Assembly: GCA_019116305.1 (NCBI GenBank)
Contig: DXBY01000137.1
Span: 1-50,092, forward strand
Direction of reading: 5' to 3'
Length of the DNA stretch: 50,092 bases
Origin: Candidatus Ruania gallistercoris
Lineage (GTDB): Bacteria > Actinomycetota > Actinomycetes > Actinomycetales > Beutenbergiaceae
In this document: positions 34,159-42,501 of the stretch, in pieces
Numbering within the stretch: position 1 is the first letter of the stretch
How the letters are laid out: each line of letters opens with the position of its first letter
Translations under genes and position numbers: made by a program
Notes under the pieces: model-generated
Told to the model about the DNA's origin: nothing
The model's input: only the letters and a program-made list of their open reading frames with translations
Databases searched by the model: none

Positions 34159-35337
34159 GTGAGCCGCCTGACCGCGGGATCCCAGTCCTCGCTGCGTGAA
34201 GCCAATAAGGCGCTGCTCGTCGACACGATCAAGCAGTTCGGTGGGCTCACCCAGGTGGAGCTGGCCGATGCCACCGGGCTGTCCGCCGCCACCGTCTCCA
34301 CCCTGGTCAAGCAGCTCACCGGCGCAGGAGTGGCCGAGGTCCGCCCGACCTCGCGCAGCGGCCGGCGGGCCCAGCTGGTGACCCTCGCCCGGGCCACCGG
34401 CCTGGCTGCCGGAGTGCACGTGGGGCACCGCTCGCTGCGAGTGCTGCTCGGCGACTTCAACCGGGAGATCGTCGCCGAGCGCAGAATGCCGCTCCCGCGG
34501 GAGCATCCGATGGACACTGTGCTGGACCGGGTGGCGCTGTTGATCGTGGACATGCTCGAGCTGGTCGCCTCCGGCCTGGACGAGCTGGCCGGGATCGCCA
34601 TCGGGTTGCCGGCACCGGTGGACGCCTCCACCGGCTCGCTCTCAGTGCGCGGAGTGCTGCGCGGCTGGGAGTCCGAGCACATCGGGGACGTGATGGGCAA
34701 GCGGCTCGGCCGCCCGGTGTACGTGGAGAACGATGCGAACCTCGGTGCCCTCGCCGAGCTGACCTTCGGTGCCACCCGCCGGTATGCCGACAGCGTCTAC
34801 GTGCGCGCGTCGTACGGCACCGGCGCGGGGATCGTCCTCGGTGGGCGGCTGCACCGCGGGTTCGCCGGAACTGCCGGGGAGATCGGCCACGTGCAGGTGG
34901 ACCCGTTGGGCCAGATCTGCCGGTGCGGCCGGCGCGGCTGCCTGGACACGGTGGTGGGCGCCGAGGCACTGCTCGCCGCGTTGCAGACCAGTCACGGCCC
35001 GCTCACCTTGCGCGATGTGATCAGCAGAGCCGTCGACGGCGATCCCGGCTGTGCGCGCGTCCTCACCGATGCGGGTCGCACCATCGGCACGGTGGTGGCC
35101 GGGTTGTGCCAGTCGATCAACCCGCAGGCGGTCTGTGTCGGGGGGGAGCTGGCCGACGCGGGTGCGGTATTTCTGGCACCCTTGACCGCGTCGGTGCATG
35201 AGCACACTCTGCCCAACCAGGTGGCTCCCGTGGACGTGGTCACCTCCGCGTTGCACGGGGACGAGGTGGTCAAGGGCGCTTTGGTCCACGTACTCGATTC
35301 CACAGATGTTTTCGCCCAAGGTGGTGACGGACAATGA
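34159..35337 (+). CDS. ROK-family transcriptional repressor
   Basis: 392 residues: an N-terminal winged helix-turn-helix (about 20-70, KALLVDTIKQFGGLTQVELA followed by LSAATVSTLVKQL) and a ROK sugar-kinase-like domain. The zinc motif is visible as C254-x-C256-G-R-R-G-C261, after the GEIGH histidine. The ATP-binding DxGGT of real kinases is absent, so it is a regulator, not a kinase. Located in the sugar ABC operon and probably sensing its sugar, it likely controls the palindrome at 29988-30012. Its own TAGACT element suggests separate low-level expression. Stop overlaps the next ATPase gene (ATGA). Confidence 0.92.
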   Translation: MSRLTAGSQSSLREANKALLVDTIKQFGGLTQVELADATGLSAATVSTLVKQLTGAGVAEVRPTSRSGRRAQLVTLARATGLAAGVHVGHRSLRVLLGDFNREIVAERRMPLPREHPMDTVLDRVALLIVDMLELVASGLDELAGIAIGLPAPVDASTGSLSVRGVLRGWESEHIGDVMGKRLGRPVYVENDANLGALAELTFGATRRYADSVYVRASYGTGAGIVLGGRLHRGFAGTAGEIGHVQVDPLGQICRCGRRGCLDTVVGAEALLAALQTSHGPLTLRDVISRAVDGDPGCARVLTDAGRTIGTVVAGLCQSINPQAVCVGGELADAGAVFLAPLTASVHEHTLPNQVAPVDVVTSALHGDEVVKGALVHVLDSTDVFAQGGDGQ

Positions 35338-36173
35338 CGGCCCGTCGGCTGACCAACCCGGCTGCCCAGACCGGTAGCGAACACGATCCGAGAGCTGCCG
35401 CCCCGCCGGCGAACGCAGGACCGGCAGATCCGGCGCCACCGCGCCTGCCGGTGCTGGCCGCCGAGGGGATCACCAAACGCTTCGGCGCGGTCGAGGCGCT
35501 GCTGGACGTCTCGATGACGGTGCACCGCGGCGAGGTGGTGGGCCTGGTCGGGGACAACGCGGCCGGGAAGTCCACCTTGGCGAAGGTGATCGCCGGGGCG
35601 CTGCACCCGGACACGGGGTTGATCGAGATGGCCGGTGAAGCGGTGCAGATCGGTTCCCCGTCGGCAGCGCACAGCCTGGGCATCGCCACGGTGTTCCAGG
35701 ATCTCGCGCTCTGCGACAACCTGGACGTGACCGCGAACCTGTTCCTCGGCAGGGAGCTGAACAGCACCGGGATGATGAAGGACGGCCTGATGGAGTCCCG
35801 CACCCGCTCGGTGCTGCACGATCTGCGGGCGAACATCCCCTCGATCCACACTCCGTTGTTCCAGCTCTCCGCCGGGCAGCGCCAGGCGGTGGCGATCGCC
35901 CGCACCCTGATCGGCGCACCACGGCTGGTGGTGCTGGATGAGCCGACCTCCTCGCTGTCCGTGGCCCAGACCGCTGAGGTGCTCACTCACATCGAGCGGC
36001 TGCGCGACCTGGGTCTCGGGGTGATCTTCATCAGTCACAACCTCACCGACGTGCGTGCCGTGGCCGACCGGATCGAGGTGCTCCGGCACGGGCGGAACAA
36101 CGGTTCGTTCGGTCCGCAGGCCGCCCAGAGCGAGCTGATCGCCGCCATCACCGGGGCCACCAGGATCAGCTGA
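35334..36173 (+). CDS. Additional single-domain sugar-type ABC ATPase (FrcA-like)
   Basis: 279 residues. A disordered Ala/Pro-rich N-terminal extension (about 1-40) precedes one complete ABC domain: Walker A GDNAAGKSTLAK, signature LSAGQRQAVAIAR, Walker B LVVLDEPTSSL and the switch histidine FISHNL. By sequence it is like FrcA, the single ATPase of fructose/ribose-type importers, rather than the double MmsA in the same operon. No second permease or binding protein is present, so it may work with MmsB as an alternative motor, or serve distant components. Coupled to the ROK gene (ATGA at 35334-35337). Confidence 0.85.
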   Translation: MTARRLTNPAAQTGSEHDPRAAAPPANAGPADPAPPRLPVLAAEGITKRFGAVEALLDVSMTVHRGEVVGLVGDNAAGKSTLAKVIAGALHPDTGLIEMAGEAVQIGSPSAAHSLGIATVFQDLALCDNLDVTANLFLGRELNSTGMMKDGLMESRTRSVLHDLRANIPSIHTPLFQLSAGQRQAVAIARTLIGAPRLVVLDEPTSSLSVAQTAEVLTHIERLRDLGLGVIFISHNLTDVRAVADRIEVLRHGRNNGSFGPQAAQSELIAAITGATRIS

Positions 36174-36235
36174 GGAACGGGGTGGGCCTCGGCACCCAGG
36201 CCGACGACGGCGCACGCCGGGAGAGCGGAACGGTT

Positions 36236-36294
36236 CCCGGGGCGGGCGCCTCACCCAGGCGGCGCATCCCGGGGCGAGCGCCTCACCCGGGCGG
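36236..36294. repeat. Direct repeat, 2 x 27 bases
   Basis: A 27-base unit beginning CCCGGGGCGRGCGCCTCACC occurs at 36236-36262 and 36268-36294, with two changes and a five-base separator. It lies in the gap after the ATPase gene and before the holin-like gene. Confidence 0.75.
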
Positions 36295-36339
36295 GCCCCT
36301 CTCCGGGGCGCCAGCCCCGCCGCCGAAGCAGGATGATGA

Positions 36340-36345
36340 GATGAT
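36340..36345 (+). promoter_or_regulatory. Leaderless -10 element (holin-like gene)
   Basis: GATGAT, six bases, then ATG at 36352. It keeps the A2 and T6 of TANNNT; the same hexamer and spacing precede purB. Confidence 0.5.
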
Positions 36346-36351
36346 CGGACC

Positions 36352-36762
36352 ATGCGCTTCGTCATCAAGGTCCTGATCAACGGGATCGCCCTGTGGCTGA
36401 CGTCGCTGTGGGTGAGCGGCATGGACTTCATCGTCGACACCGGCCTGACCGACAGCGCCGCACTGGACACGGTGATCGTGGTCGCCCTGGTGGCCGCGGT
36501 CTTCACCCTGGTGAACGCGATCGTGAAGCCGATCGTCAAGGTCGTCTCGTTCCTGTTCTACATCCTCACCCTCGGTCTGTTCTTCCTGGTGGTGAACGCC
36601 CTGATGCTGCTGCTCACCAGCTGGATCACCACCTTCACCGACTACGGGCTCCGGGTGGAGGGGTTCTGGACGGCGGTGCTGGCGGCACTGATCATCTCGA
36701 TCATCTCGCTGATCCTCACCGTGATCCTCCCGGACGGGAAGCGCCGCGACCAGGCCCGATAA
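36352..36762 (+). CDS. Phage-holin-like (PF04020) integral membrane protein
   Basis: 136 residues with four predicted helices (about 4-24, 37-60, 66-90 and 105-125), the pattern of the 'phage_holin_4_2' family. These are ordinary chromosomal membrane proteins of unknown function despite the family name. The sequence LVNAIVKPIVKVVSFLFYIL holds the conserved N-A-x-x-K-P motif of the family. No phage genes are near. It stands alone between an ABC operon and a convergent lipase-like gene, probably leaderless. Confidence 0.88.
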   Translation: MRFVIKVLINGIALWLTSLWVSGMDFIVDTGLTDSAALDTVIVVALVAAVFTLVNAIVKPIVKVVSFLFYILTLGLFFLVVNALMLLLTSWITTFTDYGLRVEGFWTAVLAALIISIISLILTVILPDGKRRDQAR

Positions 36763-36811
36763 GTTCCGGTGCACTGCCGCGACCAGGCGCGGTGAGCCCC
36801 CGCCACCCTTG

Positions 36812-36895
36812 GCGCGGGCCGCTCGTCGACCCGGCAGGGTGGGCCGCCCGTCGACCCGGCTCGGTGGGCCGCCCGTTGACCCGGCTCGGTGGGCG
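36812..36895. repeat. Degenerate tandem repeat, about 3 x 25 bases
   Basis: Two near-identical 25-base units (36838-36862 and 36863-36887), starting GGTGGGCCGCCCG, follow a looser copy at about 36812-36836 and precede a partial one. They fill the gap between convergent genes and do not belong to a coding frame. Confidence 0.75.
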
Positions 36896-36903
36896 CCGCA
36901 CGC

Positions 36904-38424
36904 TCATCCGTCCCGTACTAGCGTGTAGCACTCGGACTGCACCTGGGCATCGTCGCCACGGGTGAGCACCCGCTCGGACTGGGCTCGCCAGGATGCCAGC
37001 GCCGGGTCGGCGGAGCGGTCCACCATCGCCCCGGTCCGGGTGTAGGCCGGCATGTCGTGCGACTGGGTCACCGACGTCACCTCGGCATCGGCGGGCAGCC
37101 CGGACGCTGCCAGGTCGCGCCGCACCGTCACCCGGCCGCCCTCCACCGGGTTGGGCCTGTTCTCCAGTCCGCTGACCAGGTCGTCGCGATGTTCCACATG
37201 CAGCACGGCCACGCCGTCCGGGGTCTGCAGATGTCCGACCGGACCGCCGAAGGTCACTACGGACTGCACATCGTAGGTGTCCCGCACCCGGGGGTCGTCG
37301 GCCACAGCCATCGCAATCATCGCCCCCTGGGAGTGCCCGGTGATGAGCACCGGCTCCTCGGGCGCGACCCCGGCTTCGGCAAGGGCCCGCACCACCCCGT
37401 TCTGCACGGCGTTCTCCTGCCCGGTGAACACCCGGGTGTTGGTGGCCCAGTCGAACGGGTTCCGGTTCACCAGGGCAGTACCGGCGGCACTGAGCAGGCT
37501 GGCGGGGTTGCCGACGTTGATCAGGTCAGCCGCCTCGTCGGTCTGAGTCTGGGTGCCGGGCACATACACCTGCCAGAACACCTGACCGTCAGCACCGGTG
37601 ACCCGGTCCAGGCGGATCGTGCCCTCCGGCACCCGGGTGCCTCCGTAGAGGTCCGCGATCCCGGTGCTCAGGTCCTGCACGCCGGCCGCACCGTGAGTGT
37701 TCACCGGCGGACCGGCCGCCGAGCAGTCCGGTGGATCCTGACGGTGCACCGCCACCCCGGTGGGGCTGGGCCGGCCCGGGGCGAGGAGGAAGCCGGTGCT
37801 GAGCGCGGCGCTGGCGAGCGTGGCGACCAGCTGGGTGCGCTCCTCGGCCAGTGGCGCCCAGTCCGGGTACAGGTGTCCACCGGTGGCCAACCAGGACAGC
37901 TCCTCCAACAGGTATCCGAACTGTGGATCGCTCGGCGTGGTCTGTCCGCGGGCCGCAGTCATCACCTGCGCTCCCGGGTACAGCGCCAGTGCCCGGAGCG
38001 CCGAGAAGGGCGCTAGGGCCAGGGCGCCCACCAGTCCTGTCGCCGGCGGGCGGGGCAGCTCGAACACGAAGGCCCGTTCGGCAGCGGACTCAGCCTCGGC
38101 GTAGGCCTCGGCAGCGATCCGCAGCGAGTTGGACAGGTCTCGGGCCTGACGGATGGTGCCGAGCAGCTCCAGCTCGCCGAGGTGACACTGGGACTGCGCC
38201 TGCCGGCCGCTGCCCGGTGCCCACGGGGTGGAGCCCGCCAACGCGGCCCGGGCATGCTGCACCTGCCGGGCCGCCTCGGTGAGCGAGTCGGCGATCGCGG
38301 CCAGCTTGTGGGCCAGACCGTGCAGTTCGGGCGGATCGGCGTCGATCGCTGACCCGAGCACCTCGAGCTGACTCTGCCCGTGCCCGATCGGCCCGTCCGG
38401 GACCGGGGCGATCCCGCCGTTCAC
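36904..38424 (-). CDS. Helical N-terminus plus lipase-like alpha/beta-hydrolase domain, possible secreted effector
   Basis: 506 residues. The first ~150 are helical and acidic/Ala-rich (ELHGLAHKLAAIADSLTEAA, AYAEAESAAERAF), then a hydrophobic stretch (PATGLVGALALAPFSALRAL), then a lipase-like domain with the nucleophile elbow TGHSQGAMIAM (Ser365) and a later acidic and HVEHRDD region. It starts at a GTG overlapping the stop of the small WXG100-like gene (GTGA at 38421-38424), so both are made together. The layout resembles polymorphic type VII-secretion effectors, with a helical targeting domain and an enzymatic tail; that is inference. No ESX machinery is in the window. Confidence 0.72.
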   Translation of the reverse strand: MNGGIAPVPDGPIGHGQSQLEVLGSAIDADPPELHGLAHKLAAIADSLTEAARQVQHARAALAGSTPWAPGSGRQAQSQCHLGELELLGTIRQARDLSNSLRIAAEAYAEAESAAERAFVFELPRPPATGLVGALALAPFSALRALALYPGAQVMTAARGQTTPSDPQFGYLLEELSWLATGGHLYPDWAPLAEERTQLVATLASAALSTGFLLAPGRPSPTGVAVHRQDPPDCSAAGPPVNTHGAAGVQDLSTGIADLYGGTRVPEGTIRLDRVTGADGQVFWQVYVPGTQTQTDEAADLINVGNPASLLSAAGTALVNRNPFDWATNTRVFTGQENAVQNGVVRALAEAGVAPEEPVLITGHSQGAMIAMAVADDPRVRDTYDVQSVVTFGGPVGHLQTPDGVAVLHVEHRDDLVSGLENRPNPVEGGRVTVRRDLAASGLPADAEVTSVTQSHDMPAYTRTGAMVDRSADPALASWRAQSERVLTRGDDAQVQSECYTLVRDG

Positions 38425-38708
38425 CGGGGCACCGGGTGTCCGCCGAGCAGCGCCAGCCGGATGTGCTCCAGCTCGGCGGAGTGCTGCTGCGCTGCGGCAC
38501 AGGCCGCGTCGATCTGGGCGGCTGCCTGGCGGGTGCTGAGCACCAGCTGCTGCAGCCGTTGGCGGTAGCGCTGCGCCGACGGTGACTGCCAGTGCTGCGG
38601 TGACTGGTTCACGACAGCACTCGCGCAGGCCCGGACACTGTCGGCCGCCGCGACCAGATCGGGTACCCCCACCCCCGCACTCGGCATCGCCGGTGGTACA
38701 CCATGCAT
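38421..38708 (-). CDS. Small WXG100-like helical protein
   Basis: 95 residues, helical hairpin. The central segment SPQHWQSPSAQRYRQRLQQL resembles the turn region of WXG100/ESAT-6-like proteins (Trp followed by a small-residue turn and an Ala/Arg/Gln-rich second helix), although the motif is W-x-S rather than W-x-G. Translational start uses one of two ATGs (38708 or 38714); the AGGAGGAGG run before them favours 38708 for spacing. The stop overlaps the GTG of the lipase-like gene. A partner or chaperone for export of that protein is a fair inference, but unproven. Confidence 0.6.
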   Translation of the reverse strand: MHGVPPAMPSAGVGVPDLVAAADSVRACASAVVNQSPQHWQSPSAQRYRQRLQQLVLSTRQAAAQIDAACAAAQQHSAELEHIRLALLGGHPVPR

Positions 38709-38873
38709 CGTCATCCTCCTCCTGGATCGGTACGCACGTCACGCTAGGCAGCCGGGTCCGGGCCGCGCGGCGACCGGAGGGGCCCGTTGTGGACAACGTG
38801 GCAAGAAGCTCGCCGCCACACCCAGCAGCGCTGCGCGTCGTCACGCCCGCACCGCGCTGGCCCGGCGCTCTGG

Positions 38874-38879
38874 GATGAT
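38874..38879 (+). promoter_or_regulatory. Leaderless -10 element (purB)
   Basis: GATGAT, six bases, then ATG at 38886, with no Shine-Dalgarno. Same hexamer and spacing as for the holin-like gene. Confidence 0.5.
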
Positions 38880-38885
38880 GGAGCC

Positions 38886-40319
38886 ATGGAGCATGCCGTG
38901 TCCCTGGCCACCCTCAGCCCACCGATCGCCCTCGGCCCGTTGGACGGCCGCTACCGGAGGGCGGTGGCACCGCTGGTGGACCACCTCTCCGAGGCCGCAC
39001 TGAACCGCGCCCGGCTGCACGTGGAGGTGGAGTGGCTGATCCACCTCACCAGCGAGCGGGTGCTCCCCGGTGCGCCGGAGCTGTCCGAGGCGGATATCGC
39101 CTACCTGCGCGAGGTCGTGACCACCTTCGGCGCGGACGAGATCGCCGAGCTCGCCGCGATCGAGGCGGAGACACTGCACGACGTCAAGGCCGTGGAGTAC
39201 TTCCTCAAGCGCCGCCTCACCGCCGCCGCGCAGGTGCTCGGCCCGGACACGGCGCTCCCGCAGGTGGGTGAGATCGTGCACATCTTCTGCACCAGCGAGG
39301 ACATCAACAACCTGAGCTACGCACTCACGGTGCGCGACGCCGTCGGGCAGGTGTGGCTCCCCGCGGCCACTGCGGTGGCCGACGCGGTGGCCGACCTCGC
39401 CCGCGAGCACGCCGCCGTGCCCATGCTGGCGCGTACCCACGGCCAGCCGGCCACCCCGGTGACCCTCGGCAAGGAGCTGGCCGTGCTCGCGCACCGGCTG
39501 CGCCGGCAGCTGCGCCGGATCGCCGGGGCCGAGTACCTCGGCAAGATCAACGGCGCCACCGGTACCTACGGGGCACACAGCATCTCCGTGCCGGGCGCCG
39601 ACTGGCAGCAGGTGGCGCGCTCGTTCGTGGAGCACCTGGGGCTGACCTGGAACCCGCTCACCACCCAGATCGAGAGCCACGACTGGCAGGCGGAGGTGTA
39701 CGCGGACATCGCCCGGTTCAACCGTGTGCTGCACAACCTGGCCACCGACGTGTGGACCTACATCTCGCTGGGCTACTTCACCCAGCGGCTGTCCGCCCAG
39801 GGCTCCACCGGCTCCTCCACGATGCCGCACAAGGTGAACCCGATCCGGTTCGAGAACGCGGAGGCGAACCTGGAGGTCTCCTGCGCGCTGCTGGACACCC
39901 TGGCCGCCACGCTGGTTACCTCCCGGTTGCAGCGGGACCTCACCGACTCCACCACCCAGCGCAACATCGGGGTGGCGCTCGGACACTCGCTGCTCGCGCT
40001 GGACAACGTGCGCCGTGGGCTGGCCGGACTGGACGTGGACGCCGCAGCGATGGCCCGGGACCTGGACGCGAACTGGGAGGTGCTCGGCGAAGCGGTGCAA
40101 TCAGCGATGCGGGCCGCCGGGATCGCCGGGGCGACCGGGATGGCGGACCCGTACGAACGCCTCAAGGAGCTCACCCGGGGACGGCGGGTGGACGGGCCCG
40201 CGATGCGGGAGTTCATCTCCGGACTCGGGCTGCCCGAGGAGGTGGCCACCCGGCTGCTCGAGCTCACCCCGGCCGACTACGTGGGTCTGGCCCCGGACCT
40301 GGTGCACCACCTGGATTAA
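38886..40319 (+). CDS. purB: Adenylosuccinate lyase
   Basis: 477 residues, the bacterial PurB form (E. coli-like, with the longer N terminus ATLSPPIALGPLDGRYRRAV). It splits SAICAR to AICAR and adenylosuccinate to AMP in purine synthesis. The fumarase/lyase signature GSSTMPHKVNPIRFENAEAN (catalytic flexible loop) is complete, and the catalytic His is in ARTHGQPATPVTLGKEL. Length is normal. The ATG at 38886 has no ribosome site but GATGAT six bases upstream, so it is likely leaderless. Monocistronic; other purine genes are not in the window, though a purine permease lies 5 kb downstream. Confidence 0.97.
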   Translation: MEHAVSLATLSPPIALGPLDGRYRRAVAPLVDHLSEAALNRARLHVEVEWLIHLTSERVLPGAPELSEADIAYLREVVTTFGADEIAELAAIEAETLHDVKAVEYFLKRRLTAAAQVLGPDTALPQVGEIVHIFCTSEDINNLSYALTVRDAVGQVWLPAATAVADAVADLAREHAAVPMLARTHGQPATPVTLGKELAVLAHRLRRQLRRIAGAEYLGKINGATGTYGAHSISVPGADWQQVARSFVEHLGLTWNPLTTQIESHDWQAEVYADIARFNRVLHNLATDVWTYISLGYFTQRLSAQGSTGSSTMPHKVNPIRFENAEANLEVSCALLDTLAATLVTSRLQRDLTDSTTQRNIGVALGHSLLALDNVRRGLAGLDVDAAAMARDLDANWEVLGEAVQSAMRAAGIAGATGMADPYERLKELTRGRRVDGPAMREFISGLGLPEEVATRLLELTPADYVGLAPDLVHHLD

Positions 40320-40515
40320 ACCGGACCGGTATGCGGTTCCACCCCTGCACGCCGATCCGAGTACCGGATGAAAAGCGCTGAGTACCGACGTTTCGGGCCT
40401 CAGTGGCACACCCGGTCCTCAGGCACCTGTCGGGGCCGGTGGTGCCGGTCTCGGGGTGGCACGCATGCCCACGGCGACGGCGGATATCACCTGGCCGCAC
40501 GCCGTCGACCTTCTC
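40320..40515. other. Gap between purB and the ABC exporter
   Basis: About 200 bases without a gene. It contains GGTATGCGG and mixed GC-rich sequence; I see no terminator-like hairpin or repeat. The exporter promoter is probably at its end: TAGGCT at 40516-40521 is a -10 candidate nine bases before the ATG. Confidence 0.5.
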
Positions 40516-40530
40516 TAGGCTGGAGCCGCT

Positions 40531-42501
40531 ATGCAGGACTTTCCCCCGGAGGTCCCCGCGTACCCGACTTCCTCGGTGGCGACCGAGACCTCCGGGGTCC
40601 GCGGGCGTGACCGCCGCTTCCCGGACACGCGCTCCCCTGCGCGGTTTCTGCTGTGGCTGCTGGGCCGCCAGCGGGACGTGCTGCTGGCCGTGTTCGGCAC
40701 CGGCGTGCTGGTGTTCCTGCCCGGTGCGCTCGGCCCCTACCTGGTGGGCCGAGCCGTGGACGACGGCATCACTGCCGGGGAGATCTCCGGTCTGCTCACC
40801 TGGTCGCTGATCCTGCTCGGGGTGATCGCCGTCGGTGCCGGGGTGGGCGTGGCGATGCACACGTTCGCCGTGCACGGCTGGCTGTTGGCGCAGTACCGCA
40901 CGATCAAGCTGGTCACCCGCAAGTCCACGCAGATGGGCCACGTGCTCGGCCAGCGCCTGCCCACCGGGGAGATCCTCTCGGTGGCGTCGGGGGACTCCAC
41001 CAAGTACGGCGCACTCACCGAGGTGGCCGGCCGGGCCGGTGCGGCGTTCCTCGCCTACCTGGTGGTGGTCGGCCTGGTGCTGCACACCTCGGTTCCGCTC
41101 GGCCTGCTCACCCTGGTGGCCGCCCCGGTGCTGGTGTTCGTGGCGACGCCACTGCTCCGCCCGCTGCAACGCCGCCAGGCCGTAGAGCGCAGCCGAACCT
41201 CCGACCTGACCTCACTGGCCACCGATATCGTCGCCGGGCTACGGATCCTGCGCGGGATCGGCGGCGAGCGCACCTTCGGCGCCAACTACGCGGCCCAGTC
41301 CCAGCGGGTGCGCAGCGCCGGCGTGGCCGCCGGGATCTGGCAGGGCGCTGTGGACGCGATCGGTGTGCTGTTCACCGGGATCTTCCTGGTGCTGCTGACC
41401 TGGTTGGGCGCCCGGCAGGTGCTGGCCGGCGAGCTCAGCATCGGGCAGCTGATCTCCTTCTTCGGCTTCGCCACCTTCATGGTGGTGCCGATCTACACCT
41501 TCTTCGAGCTGGCGCAGAAGTGGGTACAGGCACTGGTCTCGGCCCGCAAGACGATCGCGCTGCTGGAGATCGAACCGCCGTGGCGCGAGCCCGCCGCCCC
41601 TCTCGACCTGCCCCGCGGTGGCCTGATCGAGGACGAGGTCTCCGGCGCCCAGTTCCGCCCCGGCGAGCTGACCGTGGTGGTCTCCGCCCTCCCGGACGAC
41701 TCGGCGGCACTGGCCGACCGGATCGGCCGGTACCTGCCGGTGGCGGCGGAGCCGGTAGCGGTCGAGACCGAGGAGCTCAAGGGCCGGGCCGCCCGCCGGG
41801 CGCGGACCGAGCGGGCCGCCATGCGCCGCCGGCAGGCGGAGCTGGACCGGGAGCGCGCCGATGCTCGCTGGGGCGTGACCGTGGGCGGCGTGGACCTCTC
41901 CGAGGTGCCGCTGGAGCAGGTGCGCGAGCAGATCCTGGTCTCGGACGCCGCCTCGATGGTCTTCGGCGGCACGCTGCAGCAGGCGTTGGATCCGCACGGC
42001 CGGTTGAGCCGCGCCGAGGCGGAGCGTGCGATGTACGTGGCCTCGGCCGAGGACGTCTACGAGGCGTTGCCGGGCGGTTGGCAGGGTGAGCTGGACGAAC
42101 GCGGCCGCGGCCTCTCCGGCGGTCAGCGGCAGCGCCTGGTCCTGGCCCGGGCCGTGGGCGCGGACCCCGAGGTGCTGGTGCTGATCGAACCGACTTCGGC
42201 CGTGGACGCCCACACCGAGGCCCGCATCGCCGCGCGGCTGGCCGCCCACCGGCGCGGGCGCACCACGGTGATCACCAGCGTCTCCCCGTTGCTGCTGCAC
42301 CACGCCGACCGAGTGGTGTTCCTCGCCGAGGGACGGGCGGTGGCCGCAGGCACCCACCACGAGCTGGTGGCCCGCGATCCAGCCTATCGCCAGGTGGTGG
42401 TACGCAGCATGGACGACGGCGCAGCTCGCCCGGGTGCAGGCGTTTCCCGGGGCGTAGGGGTTGCGCAGGATCGCCAGGGGAGCGCAGATGACCTCGGCTG
42501 A
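40531..42501 (+). CDS. ABC exporter subunit 1 with degenerate ATP-binding motifs
   Basis: 656 residues: an exporter-type membrane domain (six helices, about 35-330) and a nucleotide-binding domain (about 350-625). The NBD is strongly altered: Walker A is replaced ([17 protein letters not shown], about 381-397, no GxxGxGKS), the Q-loop Gln becomes Asp (ILVSDAAS), Walker B reads VLVLIEPTS (Asp missing, Glu553 kept) and the switch His is replaced ([10 protein letters not shown], about 580-590). In contrast the signature LSGGQRQRL (528-536) is perfect. A charged Arg/Glu helix ([20 protein letters not shown]) is inserted after Walker A. The gene overlaps the next by 14 bases; together they form a heterodimer. 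Substrate unknown. Confidence 0.9.
   Translation: MQDFPPEVPAYPTSSVATETSGVRGRDRRFPDTRSPARFLLWLLGRQRDVLLAVFGTGVLVFLPGALGPYLVGRAVDDGITAGEISGLLTWSLILLGVIAVGAGVGVAMHTFAVHGWLLAQYRTIKLVTRKSTQMGHVLGQRLPTGEILSVASGDSTKYGALTEVAGRAGAAFLAYLVVVGLVLHTSVPLGLLTLVAAPVLVFVATPLLRPLQRRQAVERSRTSDLTSLATDIVAGLRILRGIGGERTFGANYAAQSQRVRSAGVAAGIWQGAVDAIGVLFTGIFLVLLTWLGARQVLAGELSIGQLISFFGFATFMVVPIYTFFELAQKWVQALVSARKTIALLEIEPPWREPAAPLDLPRGGLIEDEVSGAQFRPGELTVVVSALPDDSAALADRIGRYLPVAAEPVAVETEELKGRAARRARTERAAMRRRQAELDRERADARWGVTVGGVDLSEVPLEQVREQILVSDAASMVFGGTLQQALDPHGRLSRAEAERAMYVASAEDVYEALPGGWQGELDERGRGLSGGQRQRLVLARAVGADPEVLVLIEPTSAVDAHTEARIAARLAAHRRGRTTVITSVSPLLLHHADRVVFLAEGRAVAAGTHHELVARDPAYRQVVVRSMDDGAARPGAGVSRGVGVAQDRQGSADDLG

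Noticed and set aside
36352..36762. Phage-holin-like gene as a sign of a prophage
   Set aside because: PF04020 proteins are common chromosomal membrane proteins; no phage structural, integrase or lysis genes are near.
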